Assembly (NCBI RefSeq): GCF_001420595.1
Contig: NZ_LJIX01000006.1
Location: 428,361 to 492,360 of the forward strand
Direction of reading: 5' to 3'
DNA length: 64,000 bases
DNA from: Cytobacillus solani
GTDB lineage: Bacteria > Bacillota > Bacilli > Bacillales > Cytobacillaceae
Shown here piece by piece: positions 42,147-52,627 of this stretch; the stretch's first letter is position 1; every line of letters begins with the position of its first letter. Both the position numbers and the translations under genes were made by a program. The notes below the pieces were generated by a model that saw only the letters and a list, made by a program, of their open reading frames with translations, was not told where the DNA came from and did not search any database.

Positions 42147-43130
42147 ATGGAAAATGTGTTTGATTACGAAGATATTCAATTAATTCCGGCGAAATGTATT
42201 GTGAATAGCCGTTCTGAATGTGATACAACTGTTAAGTTAGGCAAGCATACATTTAAGCTGCCAGTCGTTCCAGCTAATATGCAAACAATTATTGACGAAA
42301 AAATTTCAGTATATTTGGCTGAAAATGGTTATTTTTATGTCATGCATCGTTTTGAACCGGAAAAAAGAATATTATTTATTCAAGATATGAAATCACGTGG
42401 ACTTATTGCATCTATAAGTGTTGGTGTAAAAGAGGAAGAATATCGCTTTATCCAACAATTAGCTGAGGAACAGCTAATACCAGATTATATTACAATCGAT
42501 ATCGCTCATGGTCATTCAAATGCAGTGATTGAGATGATTAAACATATTAAGAAGCATTTGCCAGAAAGCTTTGTTATTGCTGGAAATGTGGGAACACCTG
42601 AAGCAGTAAGAGAATTAGAGCATGCTGGTGCAGATGCAACAAAGGTTGGCATTGGACCAGGGAAGGTGTGCATCACAAAAATTAAAACTGGATTCGGGAC
42701 TGGCGGATGGCAATTAGCGGCGCTTCGCTGGTGTGCAAAAGCAGCAAGTAAACCAATTATTGCAGACGGCGGCATTCGTACACATGGAGATATCGCGAAG
42801 TCTGTAAGATTTGGTGCAACGATGGTTATGATCGGATCATTATTTGCTGGGCATGAAGAATCTCCAGGTGAAACCATTGAAAAAGATGGGAAGCTTTTTA
42901 AAGAATATTTTGGTTCAGCTTCTGAATTCCAAAAAGGTGAAAAGAAGAATGTAGAAGGCAAAAAAATGTTTGTTGAGCATAAAGGTTTGTTGGAAGATAC
43001 ATTAATTGAAATGGAGCAGGATCTTCAATCTTCAATCTCTTATGCTGGAGGTAACAAGCTGGAAGCGATTCGCAATGTGGATTATGTGGTTGTGAAGAAT
43101 TCTATCTTTAATGGAGATAAGGTTTATTAA
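42147..43130 (+). CDS. guaC: GMP reductase
   Basis: NADPH-dependent deamination of GMP to IMP, 327 residues. An IMPDH/GMPR TIM barrel with the GuaC-type N-terminus [32 protein letters not shown], the catalytic-Cys loop [15 protein letters not shown] near 170-184, [13 protein letters not shown] and the C-terminal [11 protein letters not shown]. No CBS domains, which separates it from GuaB. AGGGGTGTAATAG precedes ATG 42147. Monocistronic with its own terminator. Confidence 0.95.
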   Translation: MENVFDYEDIQLIPAKCIVNSRSECDTTVKLGKHTFKLPVVPANMQTIIDEKISVYLAENGYFYVMHRFEPEKRILFIQDMKSRGLIASISVGVKEEEYRFIQQLAEEQLIPDYITIDIAHGHSNAVIEMIKHIKKHLPESFVIAGNVGTPEAVRELEHAGADATKVGIGPGKVCITKIKTGFGTGGWQLAALRWCAKAASKPIIADGGIRTHGDIAKSVRFGATMVMIGSLFAGHEESPGETIEKDGKLFKEYFGSASEFQKGEKKNVEGKKMFVEHKGLLEDTLIEMEQDLQSSISYAGGNKLEAIRNVDYVVVKNSIFNGDKVY

Positions 43131-43145
43131 TTGTCTTGTAACAAG

Positions 43146-43172
43146 AAAGGGTAGCCGAAGCGGCTACCCTTT
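43146..43172. terminator. Two-way terminator between guaC and the binding-protein gene
   Basis: Perfect 11-bp stem AAAGGGTAGCC / GGCTACCCTTT with a 5-base loop between convergent genes. Confidence 0.88.
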
Positions 43173-43179
43173 AATCATA

Positions 43180-44991
43180 TTATTTGCTGGCCTTATATTT
43201 ATTTAAAAACTCCTGTGCTTTCGCAGGATCAGCCTTAAGCTCATTTCCTGTATTTACGATTGGGCTTACAGTAGAAACAGCTTTAATTTTATTGTTTTGG
43301 TAATAGCTTAAAATTTCATCTTGGTTGATGGAATATAGAACTGCTTTTCTTAAATCATCACTTATTGCGACTTCACGATTTGCTGTGTTGAAAAGTAAGT
43401 AGCTGACCCCGTTGCTTTCAATTCGTTGCAGGTGCAGCTTGCTGTCATTCTCGACAACGTCGTATTTTGTTTCAGGAACCCCATAGTACATATAAATTTC
43501 TCCGTTGCGAAGTGCGGACAGAGCACTATCTGTATCTTGGATGAAACGAACGGTAATGTTTGAAATTTTAGGCTCGTTTTCTGTTCCTATCATATATGCA
43601 GGATTCTTGTAAAATACAGCTTCATAATCGTTTTTATAAGATAAGATGTATGGACCGCTTGCATATAGTGAATTGTTGTATTTATCCCCTTCAGTAACCG
43701 TATTTTGGTCACCATATGGAATGTCTTTGTTTACATCAAATGAATCGACATCATACGTATTGATGCTTTCAACCTGTTTCTTAGATACAATTCCAGCAGA
43801 TTGGTGTGCTAAATAGTTTAATACTTGAGGGAAAGGCTCTGTTGTTGTCATTTTAACAACTTGGTATTTTCCTTCTTTATTATTTGCTTGTGTTTTATCA
43901 GCTACAAGCTCGGAAATTTTTACACCAAGTCCATCTTCAAGTGTTTCTCTTACAGTTTTGTCGCTGCCAGATTGCTTCACATCAAGTGCATTAAGATCTG
44001 TAACGACTTCTGCATCTTTAATATGCTCGTGCAGACTGTATGTGCGGTGATCTGGAACAGAGTTTTTATCTTTTGCACGATTTAATGAGAAGATGACATC
44101 ATCTGCACCGACACGTTCTCCTGTATCAACAGCTTTTTTATCTGTGATTTTTGCAAAATGAATATCATCTCTTAACAAGAAGTAGTACTCTGAGTTTCCT
44201 TCTGCAATGCTATGGTTATGTGATAATGATCCTTCGGAAGTAATTTTATCGTCATCTGTTAAGTTAATTAGACGTACATACATGTTTGTATTAATTGTAT
44301 TGATTGAACCATCGTTTCCTTTAATCGGATCAAGTGATGTTAGGGTGGAAATCGATTGCTGTAAAATAAGCGGATCTGTTTCGCGCTTCGCTGTATCATT
44401 AAAATCGATTGTTTCCCAAGCAAGTGCGCGTGACTTTGAAAGTCTGACTGTATCTATATTTAAAACATCTTTATTTATTCCTTGTGCCTTATATGAGATA
44501 TATAGAGGAGCAATATAAGCTTTATCAAAAACAAGACGCTGTTCTAATTGCTTGTAAGTATCTACATATTCCTCAGGTGTTTGTGTGCTTGCTAAATCAA
44601 TGAGTTTATCGACTTCTTCATCAGCCATGATACTGTAATCACCGCCAGATTTGAAAAGAGAGCGGACTGCATAATCAGGGTTTCCAGTTACCGTTGTCCA
44701 GCTAGATAATGCAACATCATAATTTCCTGCATCCTGCTGAGCTTTAAAGCTGCCGTAATCCGGCTGAAGGTTCAGTTTTACATCAAAGCCATTTTTCACA
44801 AGCTGGTCACGGACAATGTTAATGTCATCTTCTCCGCTGCTCATCCCAAGGATTTCAATCTTAACTTTATCATCATTAGTGACACCGTCATTTTTAGACT
44901 TTTTTCCTTCTTCAACATCTGACTTTGTGTTTACACAGCCCGCTAACATTAGAACGAAAGCAAGAAGAAGGGGGATAAATGTTTTTTTCAC
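43180..44991 (-). CDS. Peptide ABC transporter substrate-binding lipoprotein, apparently circularly permuted
   Basis: 603 residues. Signal MKKTFIPLLLAFVLMLAGC with lipid-acceptor Cys19, so membrane-tethered outside. The fold is SBP_bac_5 (OppA/DppA class), but segment order is rotated. Residues about 42-175 (VKIEILGMSS, DYGSFKAQQDAGNYDVALSS, DKLIDLASTQTPEEY) correspond to the usual C-terminal part. Residues from about 205 (LTSLDPIKGNDGSINTIN, YYFLLRDDIHFAKI, ADDVIFSLNRAKD) correspond to the usual N-terminus. The protein ends (ELKADPAKAQEFLNKY) at the point where the first segment would normally follow. It lies 60 bases downstream of two extended permeases. Substrate probably oligopeptides. 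Confidence 0.9.
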   Translation of the reverse strand: MKKTFIPLLLAFVLMLAGCVNTKSDVEEGKKSKNDGVTNDDKVKIEILGMSSGEDDINIVRDQLVKNGFDVKLNLQPDYGSFKAQQDAGNYDVALSSWTTVTGNPDYAVRSLFKSGGDYSIMADEEVDKLIDLASTQTPEEYVDTYKQLEQRLVFDKAYIAPLYISYKAQGINKDVLNIDTVRLSKSRALAWETIDFNDTAKRETDPLILQQSISTLTSLDPIKGNDGSINTINTNMYVRLINLTDDDKITSEGSLSHNHSIAEGNSEYYFLLRDDIHFAKITDKKAVDTGERVGADDVIFSLNRAKDKNSVPDHRTYSLHEHIKDAEVVTDLNALDVKQSGSDKTVRETLEDGLGVKISELVADKTQANNKEGKYQVVKMTTTEPFPQVLNYLAHQSAGIVSKKQVESINTYDVDSFDVNKDIPYGDQNTVTEGDKYNNSLYASGPYILSYKNDYEAVFYKNPAYMIGTENEPKISNITVRFIQDTDSALSALRNGEIYMYYGVPETKYDVVENDSKLHLQRIESNGVSYLLFNTANREVAISDDLRKAVLYSINQDEILSYYQNNKIKAVSTVSPIVNTGNELKADPAKAQEFLNKYKASK

Positions 44992-45051
44992 AATAGGTTC
45001 CTCCTATATGGTTCTATTAATATTTAGAAGCTAATATAGCTTTGCTCTTAC

Positions 45052-46569
45052 TTAGTCTATTTTTGGATCAAGTGCATCTCGTAATCCATCTCCTAGAAAA
45101 TTAAAGGAGAGAACGAGTGCAATAATGGCAAGACCCGGATAGATTGCTAGATAGGAATGAGACTCAAGATATGTGCTTCCAAGTTTTAAAATGTTTCCCC
45201 ACTCCGGAATATGAGGCTCAATTCCAAGACCGAGGTAGCTTAAGCTGCTCGTGGCGATGACTGCACTTCCAATCGTCAAAGTGGATTTTACAATCATTGG
45301 TGCCATTGAATTTGGCACAACATGCTTGAAAATGATGGATCCCGTACTCGTACCAAGTGCACGAGCAGAATCAACATATTCATAATTTGATACCATTAAG
45401 ACATTTGCACGCATGGTTCTCGCATAAGTTGGAATGGAACCAACACTGAGTGCAAGAATCAACGTTACTGTATTTGATCCAAAAGCAGCGATAATAACGA
45501 TTGCCAATAAAATTCCTGGAATAGCGTACAAAACATCAAGCAATCGCATAATGATATTATCTGTGCGTTGGCCATAGTAACCGGAAATGGCTCCAAGGAT
45601 TCCGCCGATTACGAAAGGAATTGCTGTAGAAATTACCCCTACAATGAGGGAGATTCGAGCCCCGAAGACGATTCTTGAAAATAAATCTCTTCCGAAATTA
45701 TCGGTTCCGAGCGGGTAGGCAAGGCTTGGAGATTGAAGTGTTGCGCTGTAATTATTCTCCACCGCCATTGAATAGTCAAAAGTTAAATAGCTGCATATAG
45801 AGATAGAAAATACAAAAACAATAAAAAAGAGACTTAACATGGATGTTGTATTCCTTGAGATTTTCTCCCAAATAATAATCCATTGCCCTGTGCTTTCTTT
45901 GTTGCTATTCTTGATTTTGCTAATCAGGTTCCAGCCAAGCAAAAGTGCAAAGAGATTTCCTGTTATAGCAGTCAGCATAAGCGGGATAGTGATATATACC
46001 ATCCTTCTGGGAATAAGATTCCCTTCCGTAATATATTTGGTCACTAGAATAAGAGTGATCAGTTGAAAAATGGCCATTCCAATAAGACCAAACATGCCTA
46101 AAAGAAACGTATCCGCTACATAGGGCTTAAACAGATTAAGGGCGGATACGCCAATAATAAAGAATTGCGTGATCAGCATATATACGGCAATCGTGTATTC
46201 GGTTGTCTTTTTCTCCTTAACCAATTGAGAGGCAGCAGTTACAATGAAGAGGTTCCCGGTTGCTATACTTAGCAGCTGGATATACCCCCATTTTCTTGTT
46301 CTAGATTGCAGATAGCCAAATTGTTGAAGATCTTTTTTTATCAAAAAGGTGATGACGATCTGTATGCAGGTAAATAGTGCATATGCTGCGAAAGCGCCGA
46401 ACACAAAAGGTTTCACCGTTTGTATTGAAAAATCATAGCTTGATAGTAATAGAATCACTGTGAGTACAAGCGAAACAATGGAAGTAAAGCTTGCTTGCAT
46501 ATATTCTGATGACAACTTTCGTGCATGTTTTTTTTGATAATTAGGTAATTCCTTTATCTTGGACATCAT
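45052..46569 (-). CDS. Peptide ABC transporter permease (DppC/OppC type) with six-helix N-terminal extension
   Basis: 505 residues against about 300 for ordinary DppC. Residues about 240-505 form the standard subunit: OppC_N helix, [19 protein letters not shown], five further helices, and the EAA loop [20 protein letters not shown] that docks on the ATPase. Residues 1-235 add about six hydrophobic helices (near 27-47, 54-77, 93-115, 125-147, 154-180, 192-216) that match no domain I know. Probable stop-start gap of 10 bases from the upstream DppB-like gene, so cotranscribed. Confidence 0.9.
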   Translation of the reverse strand: MMSKIKELPNYQKKHARKLSSEYMQASFTSIVSLVLTVILLLSSYDFSIQTVKPFVFGAFAAYALFTCIQIVITFLIKKDLQQFGYLQSRTRKWGYIQLLSIATGNLFIVTAASQLVKEKKTTEYTIAVYMLITQFFIIGVSALNLFKPYVADTFLLGMFGLIGMAIFQLITLILVTKYITEGNLIPRRMVYITIPLMLTAITGNLFALLLGWNLISKIKNSNKESTGQWIIIWEKISRNTTSMLSLFFIVFVFSISICSYLTFDYSMAVENNYSATLQSPSLAYPLGTDNFGRDLFSRIVFGARISLIVGVISTAIPFVIGGILGAISGYYGQRTDNIIMRLLDVLYAIPGILLAIVIIAAFGSNTVTLILALSVGSIPTYARTMRANVLMVSNYEYVDSARALGTSTGSIIFKHVVPNSMAPMIVKSTLTIGSAVIATSSLSYLGLGIEPHIPEWGNILKLGSTYLESHSYLAIYPGLAIIALVLSFNFLGDGLRDALDPKID

Positions 46570-46579
46570 TCCACCTGCT

Positions 46580-48031
46580 TTAATATTGTTTCATTTTCGA
46601 ACGGATGCGAGGATCGAAGAACGCATACAAGATATCAACGAATAAGTTGACTAAAGAAATCGTAATGGCAATATACACAACTCCGCCCAAAATACTAGGA
46701 ATATCGGGTACAAATTGCTTATCTACGATGTAGCTTCCAATCCCACTAATATTAAAGACCTTCTCGGTCACAGCTGCACCACCGAGCATCCCTCCAAACA
46801 GGAGACCAATGACGGTGATAACTGGAATCATCGCATTTCCAACTGCATGCTTCCAAAGTACTTGTCGCTGAGCTAGTCCTTTCGATTTAGCCGTAATAAT
46901 GTAATCCTCGTTAATTACTTCAAGTGTAGATGAGCGCATCATTCGAGCGATCGATGCTGTTAATCCCGTTCCTAATACAACAGCTGGCATAATAATAGAT
47001 AACCAATTTTCAGGACTAAATGTTGCCGGAAGCCATTTTAGTTTAATGGAGAAGTTTAATATGAAAATAAGTCCTTGCCAAAAGTTTGGTATCGATAATC
47101 CAATAAGCGCAATAAACATAAATGTGTAATCTAAAAACGAATTTGGCTTTGTTGCAGAAATAATTCCAACTGGAATGGCAATAAGGATAGCCATAGCGAG
47201 TGAGATCAGGGCTAGGGTTAGTGTGATCGGGAATTTCCTTGCAATACTTGAAGCAACATCTTCGTTTCCTGTAAAGGATGTTCCAAGATCAAATGTCGCA
47301 ATTCCTTTCAAGGCATTCCATAATTGAGAAAAATAAGACTGATCAAGACCATACAAATGATTAAAGGCAGCTATTTGTTCTTTTGTTGCTGTTTCACCAA
47401 GAATGTTTGCTGCAGGATCAAATGGTGATAAGTGCAAGATGGTAAATACAAGAAATACAACCCCGATAATGACAAACAGACTCATAATTAATCGATCGAA
47501 AATGTATTTAAGGTAAGCGTTGCTATACAAAAGAATAAATAGATACATAGGCAAGCCCGGGATAAAAGTAATAACTAAGAAAAGCGGGTTTCGTACGAGA
47601 GTTTGAAAGGTATCTTCAAAAGTGATTCTTTTCTCGCCTAGCTGTTCAAGCTGCGAATTCGTCTTTTCAACTAGTGTTTTCTGGAACTGCTCTTCTGCCC
47701 ATTGCTTTGCTATTTTGTCTGAATCCTTTTCACCTGCTTTCTCTCCAAAAAAAGCCTGCTTTCGCAGGATTTGCTCTTTATATTCCAGCATCAATTCTTC
47801 TTTATATCCAGATATTAGCAAGGCTTTCTTCATTTCCATAAGTAAAGAAGTGTAAGAATCATTCTTTTTCTTAGAAAGATAGACTAACAAGACAATCAGA
47901 AGAACTGGTAATCCCAATAGTAAAATCAAATATTTATAGGATGGATGCTGCTGTATTTTACTATATGACTGGCAAATGATTGCTGATAGATTGAACCTCT
48001 TTTGTGAATGGCTTGTATTCACTGCATCCAT
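46580..48031 (-). CDS. Peptide ABC transporter permease (DppB/OppB type) with N-terminal extension
   Basis: 483 residues against about 310 for ordinary DppB. From about residue 180 it is canonical: first helix [25 protein letters not shown], the [10 protein letters not shown] region, and the EAA loop [20 protein letters not shown] near 390-410. The extension has a helix at about 32-54, a charged helical segment of about 90 residues (57-148) and a second helix at about 149-175. ATG 48031 has AAAGGAGG 13 bases upstream, a long spacing, so the exact start is less certain. First gene of the minus-strand half of the transporter locus. Confidence 0.88.
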   Translation of the reverse strand: MDAVNTSHSQKRFNLSAIICQSYSKIQQHPSYKYLILLLGLPVLLIVLLVYLSKKKNDSYTSLLMEMKKALLISGYKEELMLEYKEQILRKQAFFGEKAGEKDSDKIAKQWAEEQFQKTLVEKTNSQLEQLGEKRITFEDTFQTLVRNPLFLVITFIPGLPMYLFILLYSNAYLKYIFDRLIMSLFVIIGVVFLVFTILHLSPFDPAANILGETATKEQIAAFNHLYGLDQSYFSQLWNALKGIATFDLGTSFTGNEDVASSIARKFPITLTLALISLAMAILIAIPVGIISATKPNSFLDYTFMFIALIGLSIPNFWQGLIFILNFSIKLKWLPATFSPENWLSIIMPAVVLGTGLTASIARMMRSSTLEVINEDYIITAKSKGLAQRQVLWKHAVGNAMIPVITVIGLLFGGMLGGAAVTEKVFNISGIGSYIVDKQFVPDIPSILGGVVYIAITISLVNLFVDILYAFFDPRIRSKMKQY

Positions 48032-48234
48032 AAGCTACTAATTTCCTCCTTTCATTTTAAATTGCATTATTCCGACCTGTATAGTATATTTTATTTCTAG
48101 GATGATATAAAAGTCAATAAGTAGTTTTAATTGAAAATTTTTCATAATATATTTAACCAAGCGTTTTTTAGAAAATATATGCATGATGAAATTCGTTTAT
48201 TTGTATTAATTTAAATAATTGGCAGGTGTGAGTT
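48032..48234. promoter_or_regulatory. Divergent promoter region of the peptide transporter locus
   Basis: 203 AT-rich bases between the divergent permease and ATPase genes. It must hold both promoters; I could not single out convincing -35/-10 pairs or an operator. Confidence 0.45.
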
Positions 48235-49971
48235 GTGGAAACTATTTTACAGGTGAAAGATTTACGTGTATCCTTTCTTTCTCGAGATCATGAGTTTGAG
48301 GCTGTTCGAGGAGTGAGCTTTGAAGTGAAAAAGGGAGAGACTTTAGGAATTGTCGGGGAATCGGGCAGCGGGAAAAGTGTAACCGCACGTTCAATTATGC
48401 GCCTTCTTCCATCTCCTCCTTCCTATTTAAAAGAAGGGGAAATTACTTTTCTTGGTGACAATCTTGCAGATAAAACGGAGAAAGAGATGGAGGGGATTCG
48501 CGGCCGTGATATCGGAATGATTTTTCAGGATCCAATGACCTCTCTTAATCCGACAATCCGAATTGGTAAGCAAATTGCTGAGAGCTTGATGAAGCATCAA
48601 AAGCTGTCTAAGAAAGAAGCGAAAAAGCAAGCCATAGACATTCTGAAGCTTGTGGGAATACGTAATAGCGAGGTGCGCTATAATCAATATCCGCATGAAT
48701 TTTCCGGTGGCATGAGGCAGCGGGTGATGATTGCGATTGCACTTGCCTGCCGTCCTACACTCCTTATTGCGGATGAACCGACGACAGCGCTTGACGTGAC
48801 CATTCAAGCACAAATATTGAATTTGATGAAGGATATGCAGGAGCGCTTTGGCACCTCTATCATCTTAATTACGCATGACCTCGGTGTCGTAGCTGGCATG
48901 TGTGATCGGGTAGCAGTCATGAAGAGAGGAGAAATTGTTGAAACCAGTACTACGGAAGAGATATTTGAAAACCCAAAGCATCCATATACAAAGAAGCTCT
49001 TGCATGCTTTGCCGCGTCTTGATGAGAAGAAGAAGCAAAAGCCCGCTCCGCTTATTTTGCCAGGAACAGATTTGAACAAGCCGCTCCTTGAAGTAAAATC
49101 ATTGAGGCAGCATTTTGATATGGGCAAAGGAAATGTGTTAAAGGCAGTTGATGATATCAGCTTCCACATTCGTGAAGGAGAAACCCTTGGACTTGTAGGT
49201 GAATCAGGTTCTGGTAAGTCAACGACAGGGCGTGCGATTTTGCGACTTTATGAGCCTACGGGCGGGGATGTATTATATCAGGGGATGCCTGTAAACCGTT
49301 TGTCAAAAAGCGAGATGAAATTAATGCGCCGTCATATGCAGATGATTTTTCAGGATCCATATGCTTCCCTCAACCCGCGATTTAAAGTACTTGATATTGT
49401 TGGCCAAGCTTTGGATGTCCATAAGCTTAGCAGCAGCAGGGGAGAACGGAAGAGGAGAGTGGAAGAATTACTTGAAATGGTTGGACTTGAGGCTGCTCAT
49501 GCTGAACGCTATCCGCATGAGTTTTCCGGTGGCCAGCGCCAGCGAATTGGTATTGCCCGTGCGCTTGCAGTAGAACCGAAATTTATTGTATGTGATGAGC
49601 CATTGTCTGCACTCGATGTTTCTATTCAATCACAGGTAGTTAAGCTTTTAGAAGATTTACAGCATCGGCTGGGACTGACGTACCTATTTATTGCGCATGA
49701 TCTTTCAATGGTTAAGCATATTAGTGACCGTGTAGCGGTGATGTATGCAGGGAAAATTGTGGAGTTGGCTGCAAGTGAAGAGCTTTATGCCAATCCGCAG
49801 CATGCATATACGAAATCGCTGCTTTCAGCCATCCCAATCCCAGATCCTAAGGTTGAAAAACGGAAGAAACGAGTATTAATGGAAGAGCAAACCGAGGAAG
49901 ATAAATATCAATTAAAAAATTCTAAGCTAGTAGAAATATCGAATGGACACTGGGTGGCCATTCCGGTGTGA
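48235..49971 (+). CDS. Fused two-domain peptide ABC transporter ATPase (DppD-DppF fusion)
   Basis: 578 residues containing two complete nucleotide-binding domains. Domain 1 (about 1-265) has Walker [10 protein letters not shown], signature FSGGMRQR and Walker [12 protein letters not shown]. Domain 2 (about 285-560) has [17 protein letters not shown] and [11 protein letters not shown]. Each is followed by the oligopeptide/dipeptide transporter C-terminal motif ([22 protein letters not shown]). It supplies ATP hydrolysis for import, very likely by the divergent permeases and binding protein. GTG 48235 is chosen with AGGTGTGAG upstream. Confidence 0.93.
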   Translation: METILQVKDLRVSFLSRDHEFEAVRGVSFEVKKGETLGIVGESGSGKSVTARSIMRLLPSPPSYLKEGEITFLGDNLADKTEKEMEGIRGRDIGMIFQDPMTSLNPTIRIGKQIAESLMKHQKLSKKEAKKQAIDILKLVGIRNSEVRYNQYPHEFSGGMRQRVMIAIALACRPTLLIADEPTTALDVTIQAQILNLMKDMQERFGTSIILITHDLGVVAGMCDRVAVMKRGEIVETSTTEEIFENPKHPYTKKLLHALPRLDEKKKQKPAPLILPGTDLNKPLLEVKSLRQHFDMGKGNVLKAVDDISFHIREGETLGLVGESGSGKSTTGRAILRLYEPTGGDVLYQGMPVNRLSKSEMKLMRRHMQMIFQDPYASLNPRFKVLDIVGQALDVHKLSSSRGERKRRVEELLEMVGLEAAHAERYPHEFSGGQRQRIGIARALAVEPKFIVCDEPLSALDVSIQSQVVKLLEDLQHRLGLTYLFIAHDLSMVKHISDRVAVMYAGKIVELAASEELYANPQHAYTKSLLSAIPIPDPKVEKRKKRVLMEEQTEEDKYQLKNSKLVEISNGHWVAIPV

Positions 49972-49986
49972 AAAGTAAATAACTAA

Positions 49987-50028
49987 AAAATCCGATTGAA
50001 CAACTGTTGCTCGTTCAATCGGATTTTT
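49987..50028. terminator. Two-way terminator between the ATPase and CNNM genes
   Basis: AAAATCCGATTGAAC / GTTCAATCGGATTTTT with an 11-base loop between convergent genes. Confidence 0.9.
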
Positions 50029-50029
50029 A

Positions 50030-51322
50030 TTATATTATTTTTTTAACTTCTAAATATTGAATATGATGTCCATCGATTTCACTGACTTTAAACACATATC
50101 CTTCTAATTCTATTTCTGTTCCAATTTGGGCATCGATGTCTTGAGTAAGAAACCAGCCGCCAATTGTATCTATTTCTTCATTGGATATCGCTGTACCAAG
50201 CAGGTGGTTCGCATCACCAATTAGTAACTTTGCATCAATAATGTAATGATCTTCTTTTAATTTACGTATATTTGGAATTTCGTCTTCATCGAATTCATCT
50301 CGTATTTCTCCGACGATTTCTTCGATAATATCTTCAACGGTAACTAATCCAGATGTTCCGCCATATTCATCCATAAGGATAGCAATATGGATTCGTTCTT
50401 TTTGCATTTTTAATAATAAGTCATGGATTGGAATTGTTTCAATCACACGAATGATGGGATTAATAAATGTTTCCATTCTCAAATGGGGATCTTTATTCAT
50501 CAAGATAGATGATAATAATTCCTTCACATTCATGAAGCCAAGAATATTGTCTTTATCTCCATCAATTACTGGGTATCTTGTATAATTCTCAGTTGTAATG
50601 ATATTTACGACATCTTTTATCGTATCATTAATAGATATACTAATGATTTCGGTTCGTGGAACCATAATTTCTTTTGCAATTCTTTCATCGAATTCAAAGA
50701 TGTTGTTTACATACTTTAACTCGTTCTTATTAATCTCACCGCTTTTATAGCTTTCAGATAACAAGATACGCAGTTCTTCTTCTGAATGTGCGACTTCATG
50801 TTCTGATGCAGGCTTTAATCCGAAGATTCCAACTAGTACACGGGCAGAGCCATTTAAGAACCAGATAAATGGATACATGATCCGGTAAAACCAAATGATC
50901 GGAGTAGCGAAAAGAATCGTAATGGTTTCTGCTTTTTGAATGGCCACTGTTTTAGGAGCAAGCTCTCCCACTACTACATGCAAAAAAGTTACGATAGAAA
51001 ATGCAATGGCAAATGATAAGATATGTGAAACAGATTCATTTAAGTTTAATTGTTCGAAAATAGGATGCAAAAGCTTTTCGATTGTAGGTTCACCTAACCA
51101 GCCAATACCAAGTGCTGTAACTGTGATACCTAGCTGGCAGGCAGATAAATATTCATCCAGGTGAGTGACAACCTTTTTAGCTGCAGCTGCCCCTTTTTTT
51201 CCTTCCGAAATCAGTTGATCTAATCTTGAAGTACGTACTTTTACGATAGCAAATTCGGTTGCTACGAAAAAAGCAGTTAAAGCAATTAAAATTACAATTA
51301 ATAGTAGGTTAATAGTTGTCAA
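50030..51322 (-). CDS. CNNM/CorC-type transporter with CBS domains (hemolysin III-like TlyC family)
   Basis: 430 residues. A CNNM membrane domain with four helices (about 1-190; [42 protein letters not shown]), a tandem CBS pair (about 215-335, with MVPRTEI and the [25 protein letters not shown] linker) and a C-terminal CorC_HlyC transporter-associated domain. Bacillus members such as MpfA export Mg2+ and related divalent cations. It starts with TTG 51322, since the frame is closed four codons upstream. The Shine-Dalgarno AGGAGGTG lies 27 bases away, separated by a hairpin (see findings). Confidence 0.88.
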   Translation of the reverse strand: MTTINLLLIVILIALTAFFVATEFAIVKVRTSRLDQLISEGKKGAAAAKKVVTHLDEYLSACQLGITVTALGIGWLGEPTIEKLLHPIFEQLNLNESVSHILSFAIAFSIVTFLHVVVGELAPKTVAIQKAETITILFATPIIWFYRIMYPFIWFLNGSARVLVGIFGLKPASEHEVAHSEEELRILLSESYKSGEINKNELKYVNNIFEFDERIAKEIMVPRTEIISISINDTIKDVVNIITTENYTRYPVIDGDKDNILGFMNVKELLSSILMNKDPHLRMETFINPIIRVIETIPIHDLLLKMQKERIHIAILMDEYGGTSGLVTVEDIIEEIVGEIRDEFDEDEIPNIRKLKEDHYIIDAKLLIGDANHLLGTAISNEEIDTIGGWFLTQDIDAQIGTEIELEGYVFKVSEIDGHHIQYLEVKKII

Positions 51323-51328
51323 TATGTA

Positions 51329-51357
51329 GTCTTACCCTCGTAAGACGTACACCTCCT
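51329..51357 (-). promoter_or_regulatory. Hairpin between Shine-Dalgarno and TTG start
   Basis: Minus strand AGGAGGTG (51357-51350), then perfect GTCTTAC / GTAAGAC with a GAGG loop (51346-51329), then 6 bases to TTG. Folding of the hairpin would bring AGGAGG to about 10 bases from the start. Confidence 0.6.
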
Positions 51358-51371
51358 AGTATTTTGAAAAG

Positions 51372-51773
51372 TTAGTTTAACAGTAAAAGTAATGTCTGAA
51401 TTAATGATAGACTTTCATGTGAAATATTCTTTTTGACAAATTCAAGTTTCTTTATATCCCCTTTATCAAGGGATGCTAAAACCTCAGATACATCTTTTTC
51501 TAATCCTTTCATTTTTAGTCTGAGTTCTTGAATATCAATTTCCTCTGCGTCTTTTTCTAAGATTTTTTTCTTTATCTCAACTAATGGCATACTTTCCTTT
51601 TTACATCGTTCAATAAAGTTTAAGCGTTCAATTGACGAATGATCATAATAACGATAATTTGTGCTGGAACGTTCTGCTTTTAATAAGCCAAGATTTGTAT
51701 AATGGTCTATTGTTCTCTTTGTCATACCTGTTATCTCAGCTAATTCACCAATTTTTAATTTTGCAGTCCCAAT
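51372..51773 (-). CDS. MerR-family transcriptional regulator, apparent ATT start
   Basis: 133 residues if started at ATT 51773. The N-terminal MerR winged helix (LKIGELAEITGMTKRTIDHY, YTNLGLL, YRYYDHSSIERLNFI) needs the codons before the first ATG (51725); without them the first recognition helix is cut off. The only start-like codon in frame is ATT, placed 5 bases after GGAGGG (51784-51779). A C-terminal helix at about 85-110 would mediate dimerisation. Effector unknown. Upstream lies a palindrome ATAACGTTAT that may be its operator. It lies 50 bases upstream of the CNNM gene in the same direction. Confidence 0.72.
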   Translation of the reverse strand: MGTAKLKIGELAEITGMTKRTIDHYTNLGLLKAERSSTNYRYYDHSSIERLNFIERCKKESMPLVEIKKKILEKDAEEIDIQELRLKMKGLEKDVSEVLASLDKGDIKKLEFVKKNISHESLSLIQTLLLLLN

Positions 51774-51932
51774 GTAAACCCTCCAAACTATAACGTTATG
51801 GTTATGGATGTATAATACTAGTAAAATAAACAGTTTTCAACTAATATGCATTGAATCGCACTTGATGCTAATCACAGAACTTTTCAGTCTATCAATATAT
51901 AATGAACAAAAATTGTAATCAGGGGGATCTGT

Positions 51933-52556
51933 ATGCATTTAATCATTACCGAAGAAGTTCAAAAGTTGTATTTAGAAGAAACCAAAATTATTAATTTTCG
52001 GCATCCGTTAATTCAAGAGAAGATTGCAGAATTTCAGCATGTAGGTAAAACGAAAATAGAACTAGCAGAAATGGCATTTCTTTTTGTGAGGGATACTATT
52101 CAACATTCCTTTGATATTGACAGTACAGAGATTACGATTTCAGCATCGGAAACATTAGAGAAAATAGAGGGCATATGCTTTGCTAAGGCACATTTGCTTG
52201 CGGCATTATTAAGAGGAATGAATATACCTGCTGGTTTTTGCTATCAGCGTGTGACTAGAAAAGGAACAAGTGAATCCGGTTATGCTTTGCATGGTTTAAA
52301 TGCTCTTTATCTTGAGGATGTGGATCAATGGTTTCGAGTGGATCCTCGCGGCAATAAAGCAGGAGTTTATTCAGAATTTAGCATAAGTCCTGAAAAACTT
52401 GCTTATCCAATCCGAGGTGAATTAGATGAAATAGATTATCCTTACGTTTATAGCCAGCCGCTTAAAAATGTGATTCAATCAATGAAAAATTCGCTGGATT
52501 GTAGGGAGCTTTTTTTAAAACGTCCAGAATCTATTAGAAATCATGATAAAATCTAA
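51933..52556 (+). CDS. Transglutaminase-like (papain-fold) protein
   Basis: 207 residues, cytoplasmic (no signal). The catalytic triad of the transglutaminase-like superfamily is visible: Cys82 in EGICFAKAHLLAALLR, His120 in YALHGLNALYL and Asp137 in WFRVDPRGN. Such proteins act as proteases, amidases or ligases; the target is unknown. ATG 51933 with CAGGGGGATC upstream. Followed closely by a secreted protein gene. Confidence 0.88.
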   Translation: MHLIITEEVQKLYLEETKIINFRHPLIQEKIAEFQHVGKTKIELAEMAFLFVRDTIQHSFDIDSTEITISASETLEKIEGICFAKAHLLAALLRGMNIPAGFCYQRVTRKGTSESGYALHGLNALYLEDVDQWFRVDPRGNKAGVYSEFSISPEKLAYPIRGELDEIDYPYVYSQPLKNVIQSMKNSLDCRELFLKRPESIRNHDKI

Positions 52557-52627
52557 CAAAAAGTGTAACTTTTTCTTTTTTTATTCGCCTACTTCAATGA
52601 AACAAAATAATTGAAGGTGGGTTAAAA

